Origin: Pholiota molesta
Taxonomy: Eukaryota > Basidiomycota > Agaricomycetes > Agaricales > Strophariaceae
DNA length: 64,000 nt
Reading direction: 5' to 3'
Assembly: GCA_014925825.1 (NCBI GenBank)
Contig: JACGCK010000002.1
Location: 620,001 to 684,000 of the forward strand
This document shows, one piece after another, positions 1-11,700 of this stretch (the first letter of the stretch is position 1; every line of letters starts with the position of its first letter). The notes under the pieces were generated by a model. It saw nothing but the letters and a program-made list of their open reading frames with translations, made no database searches and was not told the DNA's origin. Made by a program: the position numbers and the translations under genes.

Positions 1-45
1 AGGTGTAAATCAATTTTAAGTATCATGATCCAGGATCAGCACCAA

Positions 46-299
46 TTATGTAAGTTGACGAGCGCTACCGATGTATGACAGTCGGATGACTAGGACGAAA
101 ACAAAAATTGGCATTGAATCGTACATATGATTGGAAAATGCCTGGATTATCATCTGATTGAAATCTACTGAGACAGAGTTTGCCAAGTTGCGAACAGCTG
201 AGCTACCTTTGGAAATCTGACTCCTGATTTGTTCGGACGCGGGACTGCGGGACCGCACAAGGGCTAGATAAAAACCTCGCCAAATTCGATCTCACCCAT
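46..299 (-). CDS. Possible small membrane protein at the window's left edge
   Basis: This is a weakly supported reading. An ATG at 297-299 is followed after one base by a GTGAG donor. The ATCTAG acceptor at about 265 joins it to an open frame that begins ALVRSRSPASEQIRSQ and runs to a stop at 46-48. A hydrophobic stretch (PIFVFVLVI) near the C-terminus could be one membrane helix. A second internal intron is possible, because the serine-rich middle is flanked by GTAGCT and CTCAG. The start lies 132 bp from the divergent kinase-like gene. I do not recognise a family. It could also be the first exons of a longer gene leaving the window. Confidence 0.3.
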
Positions 300-431
300 A
301 GTCTTGCCGCGACACCTACACCTTAAACTACTGACCTTCGAGATCCGACCCCTTCCCAGAAAATTCAATCACAACCCCATCAGTCCAACATCAGTCAAGC
401 TATTTTAGCCAAAAAACCCCCAATACTGGAA

Positions 432-1816
432 ATGAGCGCCGCATCTTTACCGCACCAGAGCGACGACGCGCCCAGTGCCGACGGACTGGATCTCTCCACG
501 GTGGAAGGCGTGCGTGCGTACCTCGCAGAAACCGCGTTCGCGAGCGCCGACATCGCGCCGCTTTCTGGCGGGACGGCAAACTATGTATTTCGCCTGCGCC
601 TGTCGGTGCCGCATGAAGGGAAAGAGACGCTCGTGTTTAAGCATGCCAAACCGTATGTGAAGGACTACCAGGATCTTGCATTCGATCTGGGGCGTCAGGT
701 GCGGATGTTTTCCCTTCTTGTTGTATTCAGTTCTAGAAGGGCGTTTTTGTTCTCCATTTGCGTTTTAGCGTTGGGTTTTGAGTTGGTTGTGCTAAATGGG
801 CTTCTTTGTGTTTTATTTTTTTGGCCATTGTATTGCTCACTGGATTTCAGGGATGTAACTGATGCTTGTGATGTATTTGTACAGTTCTACGAAGTCGAGG
901 CGCTGAGGCGGGTGCGTAAGTGGCTTCCCGGCGATTCGGTGTCACTGTACCCGAGGTGTTTCTCTTCGACGAAGAAGCACATGCCATCATCATGGAGGAC
1001 ACAGGGGCGGCCGCCGTTGACCTCAAGACCTTCATGAAGACAGGCAACCCGTCCGGGGATCTCGCAGCACACATTGGGAGTGCCCTCGGGACGTTTCTAG
1101 GTGGGATGCACCGGTGGGGCAAGGAAATCCGGAACTTTGCGACGCGATGAAGGGGAATGACCAGGCCAAGAAGATGACGGCGTGGGCGTTTTATGGAAGA
1201 ATTGCTTCTACTTTGACGGGACAGCACAATCTGCCAAAGCTACAGGACCCGCCGCTGGAAGTTGATGCCAAGGATCTGGAGGTTATAAAGAAGATAGAGG
1301 AAGAGACGACCAAAGCGTGTCTTGAGATCGAGGATCAGGTAGGTGGTCTTATGTCTTCAAAAAGCCTGAAACTCATTAATCTAGTTTGTTATGGGTGACT
1401 TCTGGCCAGGAAACGTGTTGGTGCTATCAGACGCGCAGGGCCGTTTGGAACGCCTCTATGTCATTGATTGGGAGCTGTCCAAAGCTGGGTTGCCCGGCGT
1501 GGAAATTGGACAGTTCTGCGCTGAGATGCATATGCTGAGGAGGTGCATTCCCGACGTTTGCAAAGAGACAGCTTCGCTCGTATTAGATAATTTCTTTAGA
1601 GAGTACAGGAAGGCACAGGGCTCGGGTGACGTCGATGTCGCGCGACAGACGCTGGTACGGTGGGGCACGCATATGGTGATTCTGGGGGCGCGGGTGGACT
1701 GGGGTGGGAAGGAGCTGTCGCGCGAGCTTGTGCTAGAGGGCGCGCGGATGCTAGTGGAGGGAGAGACGTGTACTGTGGAGAGGCTAGAGCAGAGTGTTGT
1801 GGCGGGGCTGTTGTAA
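432..1816 (+). CDS. APH-family (aminoglycoside/choline kinase-like) phosphotransferase, with two frameshifts
   Basis: A small-molecule kinase-like protein of the phosphotransferase (APH) superfamily; the substrate is unknown. The N-lobe shows the glycine-rich LSGGTANYVFR and VFKHAKPYVKD, the VFK lysine being the likely ATP-contacting residue. The linker has IIMEDTG. The catalytic loop reads MGDFWPGN, so Met replaces the usual His of HGDxxxxN but Asp and Asn remain. The metal-binding YVIDWELS follows. Introns lie at about 705-884 and 1339-1389. The frame breaks twice, at the GG run 938-939 (between WLPGDS and VTVPEV) and at the GG run 1123-1124 (before GNPELCDAMKGN). Adding one base at each restores one continuous conserved protein, so I read these as sequence errors rather than a pseudogene. 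Confidence 0.75.
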
Positions 1817-1901
1817 GTAGAGATGTCCTTATTTGGCACAATCCGAACTCCGACCGTGATAGGTCGTCTGCAGCGCGGGCGGTTTGTGAATTGAGGAAAG
1901 C

Positions 1902-4900
1902 ATGGCGTCGAGTCCGACCAAGCTCTATCTCCCACACACCCTCCCCTATCCCATCAAGATCATATCTATCGACGCACCCACAAACGCCAGCGTACAGCGC
2001 GGCACGCGTCTCCTCAGCTACTCGTTTGTTTACCTTCCCACCACCCTATCAAACGAAGAACCGAAACCAGAAGCCAGGTTGGCACATGGGACTCTGCCCT
2101 TGAGGGTACCGTTCGCGCATGGAATCTCGCCGTCGGCGATGTCATCTCTCACAAGAAGGCGAAAGATAGACCCGCCTTGGTCATCATTGAGCCCTGCAAG
2201 CATGGCATGCAGCTCGGTGGACTCTGTGTCCTGTGCGGCAAGGATATGACCAAGTATGTACCTTTCATCACCTTTCTGGCTATCCGACTTACAGTCGGGA
2301 AAGTGTCGACTACACAGGTTTCTCCGATGCGTCCCGAGCGTCTATCCAGATGACTCATTCTGCGTTTGGCCCGACTGTGTCTCTCGAGGAGGCCCAGCGC
2401 ATCGAACGAGAGACTGCCGAGCATCTCCTCAAATCGCGCAAGCTGTCGCTTATTGTAGATCTCGATCAAACAATTGTGCATGCCACTGTTGACCCTACCG
2501 TCGGCGAGTGGATCAATGAGGGCGAGGCTTGGGAGGCAAGACAGGCGAAGAAGGCTTCCACGACACCCCCTGAATCTGGTGACGCCAATGCCGGCGCCGA
2601 TAACGAGGACGAGGACGAGTGTAACCCTAATTGGGAGGCTCTGAAAGATGTTAAGCGCTTCAGATTGGGACCTGAATCGTTTGGGCCTGCGTCATTGCGC
2701 GATGCGCATAGGGGGAAAGGCAAGAACAAAATGGTTGAAACGGAAGGATGCATGTACTACATCAAACCACGGTATGCTCATTTCCATCACCTGCCCTGGC
2801 AATCTACTCACGAACCTTTTTACTTAGACCGGGATGGAAGGAGTTCCTGCGGGATTGTGCTGCAAAGTATGAGATGCACGTATACACGATGGGAACCCGC
2901 GCATATGCGGAAGAAGTATGCGCTGCAATTGATCCGGATGGCAGTATCTTCGGAGGACGAGTGCTGAGTCGTGACGAGAGTGGCAGTCCGTGTTTCCGGT
3001 ACTATTCCTGCGATTGAGCCTTTGCTAATTCCTGTTTTGCTTATGCCACAGGTCTAACACAGAAGAGCCTGCAGCGCTTGTTCCCTTGTGACACGTCAAT
3101 GGTAGTTATAATTGACGACCGAGCCGACGTATGGGAATGGAGTCCAAATCTTCTCAAAGTTATTCCTTGTGCGTTGTATTTCTCTGGATACCTATCGGCA
3201 GTAGAGTTATATTAATCTCCCGACAGATGACTTTTTCATCGGAATTGGGGACATTAATTCATCGTTCCTTCCGAAAATTGAACCATTAACCCCTACCGTA
3301 TCAGGACCGTCGCCATCATCATCCAAAGCCGACGGGGTATAAATGGTTCTGGAAGACCTCCAGATGTTGCAGGGAAGGCAAAAGCCGCTGGAGTAGACAC
3401 CTCCCCTATTACCCCTCCAACTCCAGCTGAAGAGGAGGCAGCCCGACTTCAGACGACCGCTATGCTGACGCAGAATAACGCTGCTCTGGATGCTCAACTC
3501 GAGGAGCGGCCCTTGGCGAGGAAAGAAAAGGAGCTACAGGAAAACAAAAGTCAGGAAGAACAGCAACCAGAGCAAACGACATCCGAAATCACTCCTGTTG
3601 TTAAAGAGCCCTCTCCAAAACCAGAAAAGATACACAAGAAGGCACTATTAAAGAACGACGATTACGAATTAATCAGGATAGGCAAAGTATGTTCTTTGCA
3701 ATTCTATCGTTCAACTTCATCAGCTTATTTCTTTTTTCTTTTAGTTATTGAATGAGGTTCATTCAAGGTTCTTTAGAGCATATGACGCTCGTTTACCCCA
3801 GACTACTAGGAGAAAGCAAGGAGCTTCGAGCAAACCACACGACGTCACGGTACTTTCGAGCTTTTCTTGATTGAACTTGATCTAACTTGCTGCTTCTGAT
3901 AGAATATTATTCCTCGCCTGCGATCAGAAGTTTTTGAAGGAGTCCACATCCTCTTTTCCAGCGTAATCCCACTCGACACCAAACCAGAGTCAACAGAAAT
4001 TTGGCGGATGGCGCACATGTTTGGCGCGCACTGTTCAACGGAACTGACCAGTGATATCACTCACGTTGTTGCTGCAAAGGTGAGAATCTCACCAGTTTCT
4101 TCTCCGTTTGTATACCCTGAGGGGACTGGACCCGTCATGCGCCACACGCTACAACATTGATATTTCGGCATGTCTTATCCTTTTGTTTTCTTTGCATCTC
4201 TTGTGTTCATGAATCAACAAATTACTGATTCCGGTATTTGCAATCTAGCGTGGGACCGTTAAAGTCGACATGGCACGGAAGCGCGGGGGCATCAAGATTG
4301 TTTGGCTGGCTTGGTTCACGGACTCTATCGCACTCTGGCGACGACAAGACGAGAAACCATATCTCCTCGACGACCTACCGATGTCTGGCCCGAGCTCCAG
4401 CCCGATAGCGGAGAGCCAGTTGATATCCTCGGACATCGACTTGGATTCGGATGACTGGGATCAAGACCCACCCGAGCCGAAGGACGCTGGAGAGCTTGAC
4501 TTTGCGGCCGTGAATTGGGATGAAATTAATGATGAGGTTGAGGCATTCATGAACGAGACCGATGACGACGAAGGCGAACAGAGCGATGGATTGCAGAGTG
4601 GGAACATCTCGGAAGAGGAGTGGGCGTCGGACAACGGGTAAGTCTACCTATATTTCACCGATATGAAATGACCAACTGACGCGCTCTATTGTTAATGAAA
4701 ACTTATAGGAGTAACAAGAACGGGTGAGTAATTCCCTCCTTAGTTAACGTATGGAGAATGCTGATGCTATTTCTATATCAATAGAAGTGTGGATAACGCA
4801 CCGACTCTCAAACGAAAGCGTTACCGTAGTGTGACGCCGTCTGACAGCGGAGGTCATCCCAACGGCGAGGAGATCCTGGGTTCACCGCTGGCGAAACGGA

Positions 4901-5150
4901 AGAGATTAATGGCTGATCGAACGGGTTCTTCCCTTAAAGAAGGTCTTACTGCGGATGATTTATCCAATGTCCAAGGCGAAGCTGAAGGCGTCGAGTCCGC
5001 ACCATCGAGTCCAAAGCTGCCGGCTACTATTCCGGAGGGCCTAGAAGATACGGCTCAAGGAGAGGAGGAAGAGAAGGAGAGGAGGAAGAGGAGTATGAGG
5101 AAGAAGAAGACGACTTCCTGGCCCGTGATATGGAAGAAGAGTGGGGATAG
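1902..5150 (+). CDS. FCP1: RNA polymerase II CTD phosphatase Fcp1
   Basis: A nuclear Ser/Thr phosphatase that dephosphorylates the C-terminal domain of the largest Pol II subunit and recycles the polymerase. The order of parts matches the family: a biotinyl/lipoyl-like N-terminal region (GTVRAWNLAVGDVI); the FCPH domain with DxDxT motif LIVDLDQTIVHATVD, then PGWKEFLRDCAAKYE, YTMGTRAYAEEV and VVIIDDRADVW; a BRCT domain at about 3760-4360 (FSSVIPL, GAHCSTELTSDITHVV, VWLAWFTDS); and an acidic tail ending DDFLARDMEEEWG. About nine exons, with introns for example at 2254-2294. The frame slips by one base at TT 2079-2080, at the GGGG run 3334-3337, and in the purine tract near 5060-5100. The stop at 5148-5150 is only in frame after the last slip. 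Conservation on both sides argues for assembly error. Confidence 0.93.
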
Positions 5151-5700
5151 TTATTTCGCCACCTTCGCCATGGATCTTTTGGGACGGACCTTTGCTCTTT
5201 TAACTGGGAACTTTGAAGCACCAACTCATGGCATTCTTATGATATTCGCGTACATACCGCTTTCCTCGTTGGCCACCGACGTTCAAGATGTATTTTTATC
5301 TTCATTGATTATTAACTTAATTTGCTTCTATTACTATTCAATTGGGTCAAGGTTTGCTTTTGTCTCTTTTTCAACACTCAACTTGTCTGGTTTGCCAACT
5401 TGCTTCAGCTATATTGCCATGATCACTAGTTTAATGAACATCCTACTGTATTCATAGCCAATATAGTGACCCGAATGAGTGAAAGATATCTGTGTTCCAC
5501 AACCACGGTCCCGGTACAGCTTTGCTTCGTACATAGACTCGTCATTAGCATAGGCCACTCGATGAATTGTCGCGAATCTAAGTACTTAAAGTAAGAATGA
5601 CCGACTTTCGATATCACCGTGGCAGCGGCCTCGTGCCCATGCACAACGCGAGTCTATATTTAGGGGATATCTTCCCTCCATCTGCCTCTGTGATCTAAGC
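5151..5700 (+). other. Intergenic, FCP1 3' flank
   Basis: AT-rich sequence between FCP1 and the next gene. The frame that stays open to 5457 past the frameshift is a run-on with no domain and is not coding. I see no RNA gene or repeat. Confidence 0.5.
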
Positions 5701-7591
5701 ATGTCCCAGTCGCCACTCAAGTATTACCAGCTGGGAGGCTTTAGTCCAATTTTCAGTGGTAAGTCATTTACCATAGAGAAATTTTCTTTGTGTAGATCCT
5801 ACCTAATAGTTATTCAGGTTTCTTTACGACGAAAAAGGACTTGCAGATGCGATTGTTGGTCCCCGATCCCCACTGCGAATTGCTAAGAAATCGGATGAGC
5901 CTGTCGAGTTGATTCTCGGTATGCAACGCTTTTTGAGCCCCTCTCACTTGTGGTATTGATTTTGAAGCTAGGCATAACTCGACAAGGATCCTCACACCTC
6001 CTTCTCACCTGGCAACAGGTTCAGAAAATTGAACACTTCTTGAAATTGCCCCGCCCTCAAGGGCGCGCTTTCTCTGCAGGAGATTTCGAATCTCTTTCAC
6101 CTATTGCCTTCTTTTCCGCAGAGGAATTCACCAAAAAATTGGCTTTTCTCAAACCCAAAGCGACTCGGAAAGGGAAGAAATCAGGATCTGGGGCTCCTGA
6201 GGACTCCAGCCAAGCCAATCGAGGGTATACCATCGGCATCGACAACCTCTATCGAGGTGCCTTTGAACACGGGAGGTACTTCACCATCTTTTTGCTCTTT
6301 TTGCTGAACTTAAGCCATGGTTTGTAGGGTTATTTATCGGATTTTGAACGACACATTCCGCGATGACTCCAACCCCAAAGTTTACGGCTGTGACAATACA
6401 GCTTGGACACCGGATATCTGCATCAGTTCCCTGGTATTTAATACAAAAGGTGTCGACGACAGACTTACATCTGAAAAAGTGAGGAACCCACATGTGCTTG
6501 ACATTGGGTTCTGTAATACCGTCCTTCCATCCATAACGCCTGAGTATTCGACCGCAATACACATTGTCCACTCTGGAAATATCTTTCTTGGAAGGAAAGG
6601 ACCCAAACAGGTGGGTCGTATTCTAACAAGCTTTGTGAACTTCATTAACACTTACAATATTTGCCCAGCCTTTCCGGCATGGAGATACCGAGTCGATAAT
6701 GGCAGCGATGCTACCCAACCGAATACAAAACCTTTTCCAAGGTCGAAAGTCACCAATGATTCTCCTTGTAAACAAGCAAGAGGAAACAATGAATTTTCTA
6801 CGAAACATGGGCGTAGACGTTTCTCAGTGGCGTTATGGACTACGAGGACTGCTATTCGGATCGGTAAGGGAGCCCGAATTTTTGACCAATTCATAATTGC
6901 CAATGAACTTCTTTAGAAATCAAACTCCCAAAGTAGCAATTATCACAACTCGCGTTCTCGTTCTCGCTCCCCTTCCCGACGCAACCACCAAGATTACAAC
7001 TCAAGGTACCCCAGCAGCCATCAGGACCAGTATAATACTAGAAGGCCGCCACCATATGCCCCGGTCTATGTTCTCGACATCCATCAGTTATATGTTAAGC
7101 TGATGCAAGCACAAGATGCCCAACTTGTCGTCGACATTGCACGCCGCTTGGAACTGCCTGTTGAAGATGGATGGTGCGCCGGTAACGAAGCGCCGTGCGT
7201 ATTGCGACTTCTATGACGTTAAAAAACATCCTCTGACGGTTTTTATTATGCATGCAGGCTTCTCATCGACATCTGGAGGTCCATGATCTCCGGACCCCCA
7301 ATAGATGACCAGCGCGATCTCCGAACGGGCGTTGCGGCACCGGAGACGGAGGCCCAGGTGAATCCAACTCCAGGGCCGTTGACGGCGCCATCTAGCGACG
7401 GACCCATCCAGCAACAATCCGGAGGAGGATCAGACTCGGAGGATTCAGAGGCTGATCCTAACGCCTATTTTGACCAGACCCGGAATCAGAACCAGAGGCC
7501 AGCGCAAAAAGCACCTGAGGCTCCGAAAGCGGTTGCGTACGGGGATTGGGATCAATCGGATTATGGGTCAGACTCGGAGGAGTCTGATTAG
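5701..7591 (+). CDS. Gfd2/YDR514C-like RNase H-fold protein with an RS-rich insert
   Basis: A probable nucleic-acid-associated protein with an RNase H-like (DEDDh exonuclease-type) fold of the fungal Gfd2/YDR514C kind. Landmarks in order: an N-terminal region (FYDEKG-like, ITRQGSSHLLLTWQQ); strand 1 VYGCDNTAWTPD; the DIGFCNTVLP element; the HSGNIFLGRKG loop and PFRHGDTESI; the helix LLVNKQEETMNFLRNMGVD; an insert with SRSRSRSPSRR; VYVLDIHQLY; and CAGNEA with LLIDIWRSM, matching the family's late Asn/Asp-Ala helix. The tail is acidic and Gln-rich. The first motif lacks the usual Asp-x-Glu pair, so catalysis is doubtful. About seven exons. Joining exon 1 to exon 2 at 5759 needs one extra base to reach the frame FLYDEKGLADAIVG. 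The family call rests on pattern, not alignment. Confidence 0.6.
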
Positions 7592-7998
7592 CATTATTGT
7601 AAGTACTCAGGTTTTTCACTTTGCTGCCCTTTGGGACCGAATATTCGGGTCTTTGGCATTGCTTTACCAGATATCACAATTTTGCTCACCAATATGTTGA
7701 TTTTTATCATTCATAGGTGTCTCTTGGGTGTCTCTTTCAACACGTCATTTAATTGTATCCTTTGAAGTTTGCATTCACTCGCGAGATAATTTGGTGATCT
7801 CGGGGTTTGCACTTGTATTATGACAGAAGTTTGAAAAAATAATGTGTTGTATCTTGCACAACTGTACGCTTCACAGCCGCGTCTACTGATTTGTATTTTT
7901 GCATTTCATTTGCACCCGACAGTCAATTTCAGTTTAAAGTTGTATCATACATACAGTAGTAGATTTGAAAACTACATTTTGTCTTGTTCAAGTACCAA
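7592..7998. other. Convergent intergenic region
   Basis: Lies between two convergent genes. It is T-rich and holds likely 3' untranslated and polyadenylation sequence of both neighbours. No coding or repeat signal seen. Confidence 0.5.
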
Positions 7999-9637
7999 TT
8001 ATGCAGCTGGCTTGTCAGGCGGAGGCACTTCCTCCAAAGAGGCACAATATTCCGCCCAGAGAACATCCACAGGTTTGCCGCAGAGATCTTCAAATATCTT
8101 CTCATGGTATCCTCTGCTCTCCATAGACAGATTGAGCTTGCGCACAGTACCCTCACCGACGGTCTCTTCTATCCAGTCCAGGAAGTATGCTGTACCGTCG
8201 TAACCTATGTCCCATTTTTGGCCACCTCGGGGCTTCCAATGGGGTGGTTTCAGGCCCTCCTGGAGACGGACGTAATCTTTTATCAAATGTGGGTTAATTA
8301 TTTTGTGCATACTGAGAATAAAACATGTTAAACTCTTACCGGCCATCCCTTCAATGAGACCCCCAGGACACGACCCATGCCCATCATACTGGTAACAATG
8401 CACGACTTCGTGCACTAGTACACCCATGATCTCGTCTTGGGCACGGCGCCTGGTGGCCTTTATATAGTCGAGCGAGTAGTGTATCTCTTTCCGAGTCCTA
8501 GTGCCGGTAGTATATGCAACGCCGTCCATGGGGCGCAGGATCAGTAGAATCTCCTTCACGCTTTTATGTGTAGAAGAGGATGATTAGTGAGTATGTTTTC
8601 GGGGATCTACAAGTGCAGAAAAACACTGACTGCCTGGGCACATTCTCCAATGTGTATAAGTGGTTGAAGCTGGCCATGACCGCGGCGGTGAGCGCCTCCT
8701 TGGGTTTTACTGCGCCGAAGAACACGTCCGCGCCGTCATGCGCCAGGTCGTCAACGCGGATAAGCAACTTCGGCATCGGCCACTTGTCGCGCGGAGTCTT
8801 GTCGCCCCCCTCATCGTCATCACCCGGCGCAGAGCCGAGCGTCGCGCAATAGCTTGCCCAAAGGTCGCCGATTCCGACGCCGGTGACATCAACGAAGATC
8901 GATGCGTCGTACTTTTTTCTGTCCAAGCACGCATTGAGTTTATGGACAGACCCTTTCCCCCAGATCTCCTCGATCCAGTTGAGGAAGTAGGCTGTCGTTT
9001 CGTAGCCTGAGTCCCAGCCGTTGCCTTCCTGCTGCTTCCAGTGAGGTGGCGCAAGTCCCTCATCGAGACGCACGTAGTCTATTTTCCAATAAAATAAAAA
9101 GGCATCTATTATATGCACGCGCTGACTGAAGAACAAGCACATACCGGCGATGCCTTCAATCAACCCCCAGGGCACGTACCGCCGCATCGTGCTGGAAGCA
9201 GTGCACCATCTCATGGACAAGTACGCCCGTAATCTCCGCCTCTGCGCGCTCCGGCACGCATACACGTAGTCGAGCGACAGCCAGATCTCCTTATGCGTGC
9301 GCGTCCCCGTGGTGTGCGCGACGCCCTCCATCGGCGCCAGCACCAGAAGCACTTCTTCCACACTGCGCCACGGATGCAACTTGATCGTCAGTTTTCGCTA
9401 CGCATCCTGCGCTTTTCAAAGGGAGACGGACACGCACTGCGTAGGCGCCTTGCCGGGTGGGTACAGGCAGCGCATGCTGGCGTCGACCGCGCGGCGCAGG
9501 ACCGCCCCGGGCTGCGCGGCGGCGAAGAAGACAGCGGCGCCCGCGTGCGCGAGGTCGTCGACGCGGAGCTTGAGGTTGGGGACGTGCGACTGCGGGGGCG
9601 CAGGCGGGGTCTTGGGCGCGAGGGGTGGGGGAGGCAT
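7999..9637 (-). CDS. Tandem two-domain basic secretory protein (BSP) family peptidase
   Basis: A putative zinc metallopeptidase of the plant/bacterial BSP family (Pfam BSP type) with two complete copies of the domain in one reading frame. Each copy has LRVDDLAH/IRVDDLAHDGADVFF, an xEEVLLVLAPMEG/KEILLILRPMDG block, GTRTxKEI, HExxH, GLIEGxADYVRL, PPHWK and YxxTAYFLxWIEE. Copy 2 has HEVVHCYQYDGHG intact. Copy 1 has HEMVHCFQHD at about 9186-9215, but only in a shifted frame (breaks near 9238-9246 and 9176-9183). The copies join through a GDDDEGGDKTPRDKW linker with no stop. Introns sit at the same place and phase in both: before VEE/VKE, and within the G|DYVRL codon. I see no signal peptide, so secretion is uncertain. 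Two separate genes are possible if copy 2 starts at its own MPKLL. Confidence 0.75.
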
Positions 9638-10728
9638 AGGTCGTCGTGGGCGTGGATGGGGTTGTCAAGTACGCAAGCTGCCTGCTATTTATGGGCCGGG
9701 GAGTCGTCGGCCCCGGGGACGGGAGCGCTGTGCTGGCCAGTTACCCACAAGTTATAACACGAACATGCCGGATGGCTAGGATCCAGGACTGAGAGCCATC
9801 ATCGACGTTCCCATATTGAAGTTTCGCAGACAGACGTCCATTCCATCGTGCACGTCCAAACGCTGCATCATAGGCTTTGATCATTACACATTCCGCCTGG
9901 TTGATCAAGCCTGTCTGAAACAGTATGTTGCCAATAAGGACGTACGATGGGTGTTGGATAAAAATCTTAACTAGCCGCTGTGGCGGTGAAACGTGGAAGA
10001 GACGGAGGCAGGTGGGCCACCCGACAGTAACGCGAGCGGATCACTACGCCGATCGTCAGTCAACTAGTCAAGCTAGTCAAAGCTTCAAGCCCAGCTTCTT
10101 CATTCTTTATCTCAGTGATCAGTACGAGGCCGCTGGACGCCTCCCAATAAAAATCCAGAAAGAAACATTCGTCGTAAATATACACAATAAAATGCTCTGA
10201 TACAAAAAAGCTTGACATCATATTGCCTTTTCCTTAGCTACAAGTATAATACACATACGTGTAGACACATATGGAGATCTCAGAGTAGAAGCATGGTGTT
10301 TGAGTGGCGGCTCGAGACTCGCATGGCACAAGATGATGCATGATGGGCAGGACCCGCTTAGAAGGGGGAGGCCCATCAGCAATGACGTTACTTTTAGCTG
10401 CACTGCGAGCGAGCTGAGTAGGGGGCGTGCTACTAGATGATGGGTGTGTCTGGTGGGTTCAGAGCGATGTGAAAGCAGCGAGTATGGCCGAAAGGCGTCG
10501 GCGTCGTGGCGTGGGTGATGGTATGCGAGTACGAGGCATGTGTTAACGGCGTCAGGTGATGGTAATTAGCGCGCGTGGGCGACGCGTCGGAGATGATGAT
10601 GGTAGATAGGGTATACATATGGCGTTGCAGTATAGATACACGGTAGAGGTCGTACTTTTTGAGTCCATCGTATACATGTGGGTCGTCCGATTTGCGATGG
10701 GAAAGGAATGCGAGACATGGGCCTGACA
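9638..10728. other. Intergenic region of about 1.1 kb
   Basis: Upstream flank of the BSP gene and 3' flank of the bHLH gene. Short open frames on both strands have no recognisable domain or credible splice context. I see no repeat or RNA gene. Confidence 0.45.
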
Positions 10729-11550
10729 TCATGACCGCCGTATCCCAGCAGCGGTTTCGACTCTGATGACCTCCTCGCTCAGCGCGTCGCGGCCCTCCTC
10801 GAGCCAGCGACAGTACTCGACCGCGCGGAAGAGCACGCCGCTCTTGCCCTTGCCCTGCGCCTTCCCGCCGCGGCTGCCACTGCCCTTGGGCCGGCCGCGT
10901 GTGGGCATTCCGATGCCTGGCGCGGAGCCCGCGGGGGCCATGAGCGCGATGAGTTGCGCGTAGCCGTCGCGAATGGCGTTGCGCCGCTTCTGCTCGGACA
11001 TAATGTGGTTTAAGCGCTTCTGCGGCGTTGATAATAGAGGCTTAGCGCTGCGCGAGGCGCCGGTACTGCTGCTGCGAGAGGCGGTGTCGGCGCCGCCCGC
11101 GGAGAAGGTGGGGGTCGGGGTAGTCGTGGAGGAAGACTCGGAGGTGGTGCTGCGTGCGCGCGCGACGAAGGGGGCGTCGGCGGGGTCATTTTGCAGCGAG
11201 CCCCGAGTGGAGCCCCTGCGGGCGGCGGAGCGCGTGCGCGAGGATGTAGACTGGTCCGGCGCCGAGTTCAGATGGGGGTTGGAGTAGGGGGCGGATGGAG
11301 GCGGAAGGTGCTCGTAGGGCTGCTGTTCGGGGATGTATGGGTCGTTGGCAAGGGCGTTGTTGAAGTCCCAGTTCATGTCGCCAAAGTTGTCGAGGAAGCC
11401 GAGGAGATCTGATGTCTCTGCGGGCGAGAAGAGGTCTGCAGAGGACGGGAGGGGCGGGGGGTTGGGGAAGAGGTTGGAGAGGGACGGGTCGAAGGCGAAC
11501 TCGAAGTCGGCGAAGGGGACGGGGGGCTGGAGCAGCGGCGAGGGGGACAT
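10729..11550 (-). CDS. bHLH transcription factor
   Basis: A nuclear DNA-binding protein of 273 residues encoded in one exon. The basic region NHIMSEQKRRNAIRDGY carries His, Glu and Arg in the 5-9-13 spacing that reads CANNTG E-boxes. Helix 1 continues YAQLIALM. The loop is unusually long, about 35 residues rich in Gly, Lys and Arg (GRPKGSGSRGG). Helix 2 is KSGVLFRAVEYCRWLEEG. The N-terminal half is acidic and aromatic with Pro-rich spacers (FADFEFAFDPSL, LLGFLDNFGDMNWDF) and looks like an activation region. The ATG at 11548-11550 is chosen because sequence upstream is low complexity. The gene is GC-rich, and its start faces a Zn2Cys6 gene only 150 bp away. It resembles Ino4-type fungal bHLH factors, but I cannot name the target pathway. 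Confidence 0.85.
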   Translation of the reverse strand: MSPSPLLQPPVPFADFEFAFDPSLSNLFPNPPPLPSSADLFSPAETSDLLGFLDNFGDMNWDFNNALANDPYIPEQQPYEHLPPPSAPYSNPHLNSAPDQSTSSRTRSAARRGSTRGSLQNDPADAPFVARARSTTSESSSTTTPTPTFSAGGADTASRSSSTGASRSAKPLLSTPQKRLNHIMSEQKRRNAIRDGYAQLIALMAPAGSAPGIGMPTRGRPKGSGSRGGKAQGKGKSGVLFRAVEYCRWLEEGRDALSEEVIRVETAAGIRRS

Positions 11551-11700
11551 GATTGCGGTGAGGAAGAGCAGTTGCAAAGAGAGGAGGATTAAGAGATGGG
11601 CCGGGATCCGGGCGACGAGTAGCCGGGTGAATCCGGGGGGAGCCGGTGCTGTTCGGGGGGTACGGGGGATGCCCGTGTGCAGCCCGCAAACCGCACCTCC
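11551..11700. promoter_or_regulatory. Short shared promoter between two transcription factor genes
   Basis: Only 150 bp separate the start codons of the bHLH gene (minus) and the Zn2Cys6 gene (plus). Both promoters must lie within this interval or in the coding ends. No specific site was identified. Confidence 0.5.

Noticed and set aside
1456..1935. Long minus-strand open frames over the phosphotransferase gene
   Set aside because: They are shadows of the plus-strand gene, with no domain and biased composition mirrored from the coding strand.
432..5150. Programmed ribosomal frameshifting to explain the frame breaks
   Set aside because: The breaks lack slippery heptamers or a common context, occur in many unrelated genes, and share the signature of missing homopolymer bases.
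5151..5457. Continuation of the FCP1 frame with several hydrophobic stretches
   Set aside because: It arises only after the frameshift in the purine tract. The conserved acidic ending DDFLARDMEEEWG in the other frame is the true C-terminus.
8564..9379. Reading the BSP locus as two independent genes
   Set aside because: There is no stop or promoter-like gap between copies, and the linker is continuous coding. It remains possible but is less simple.
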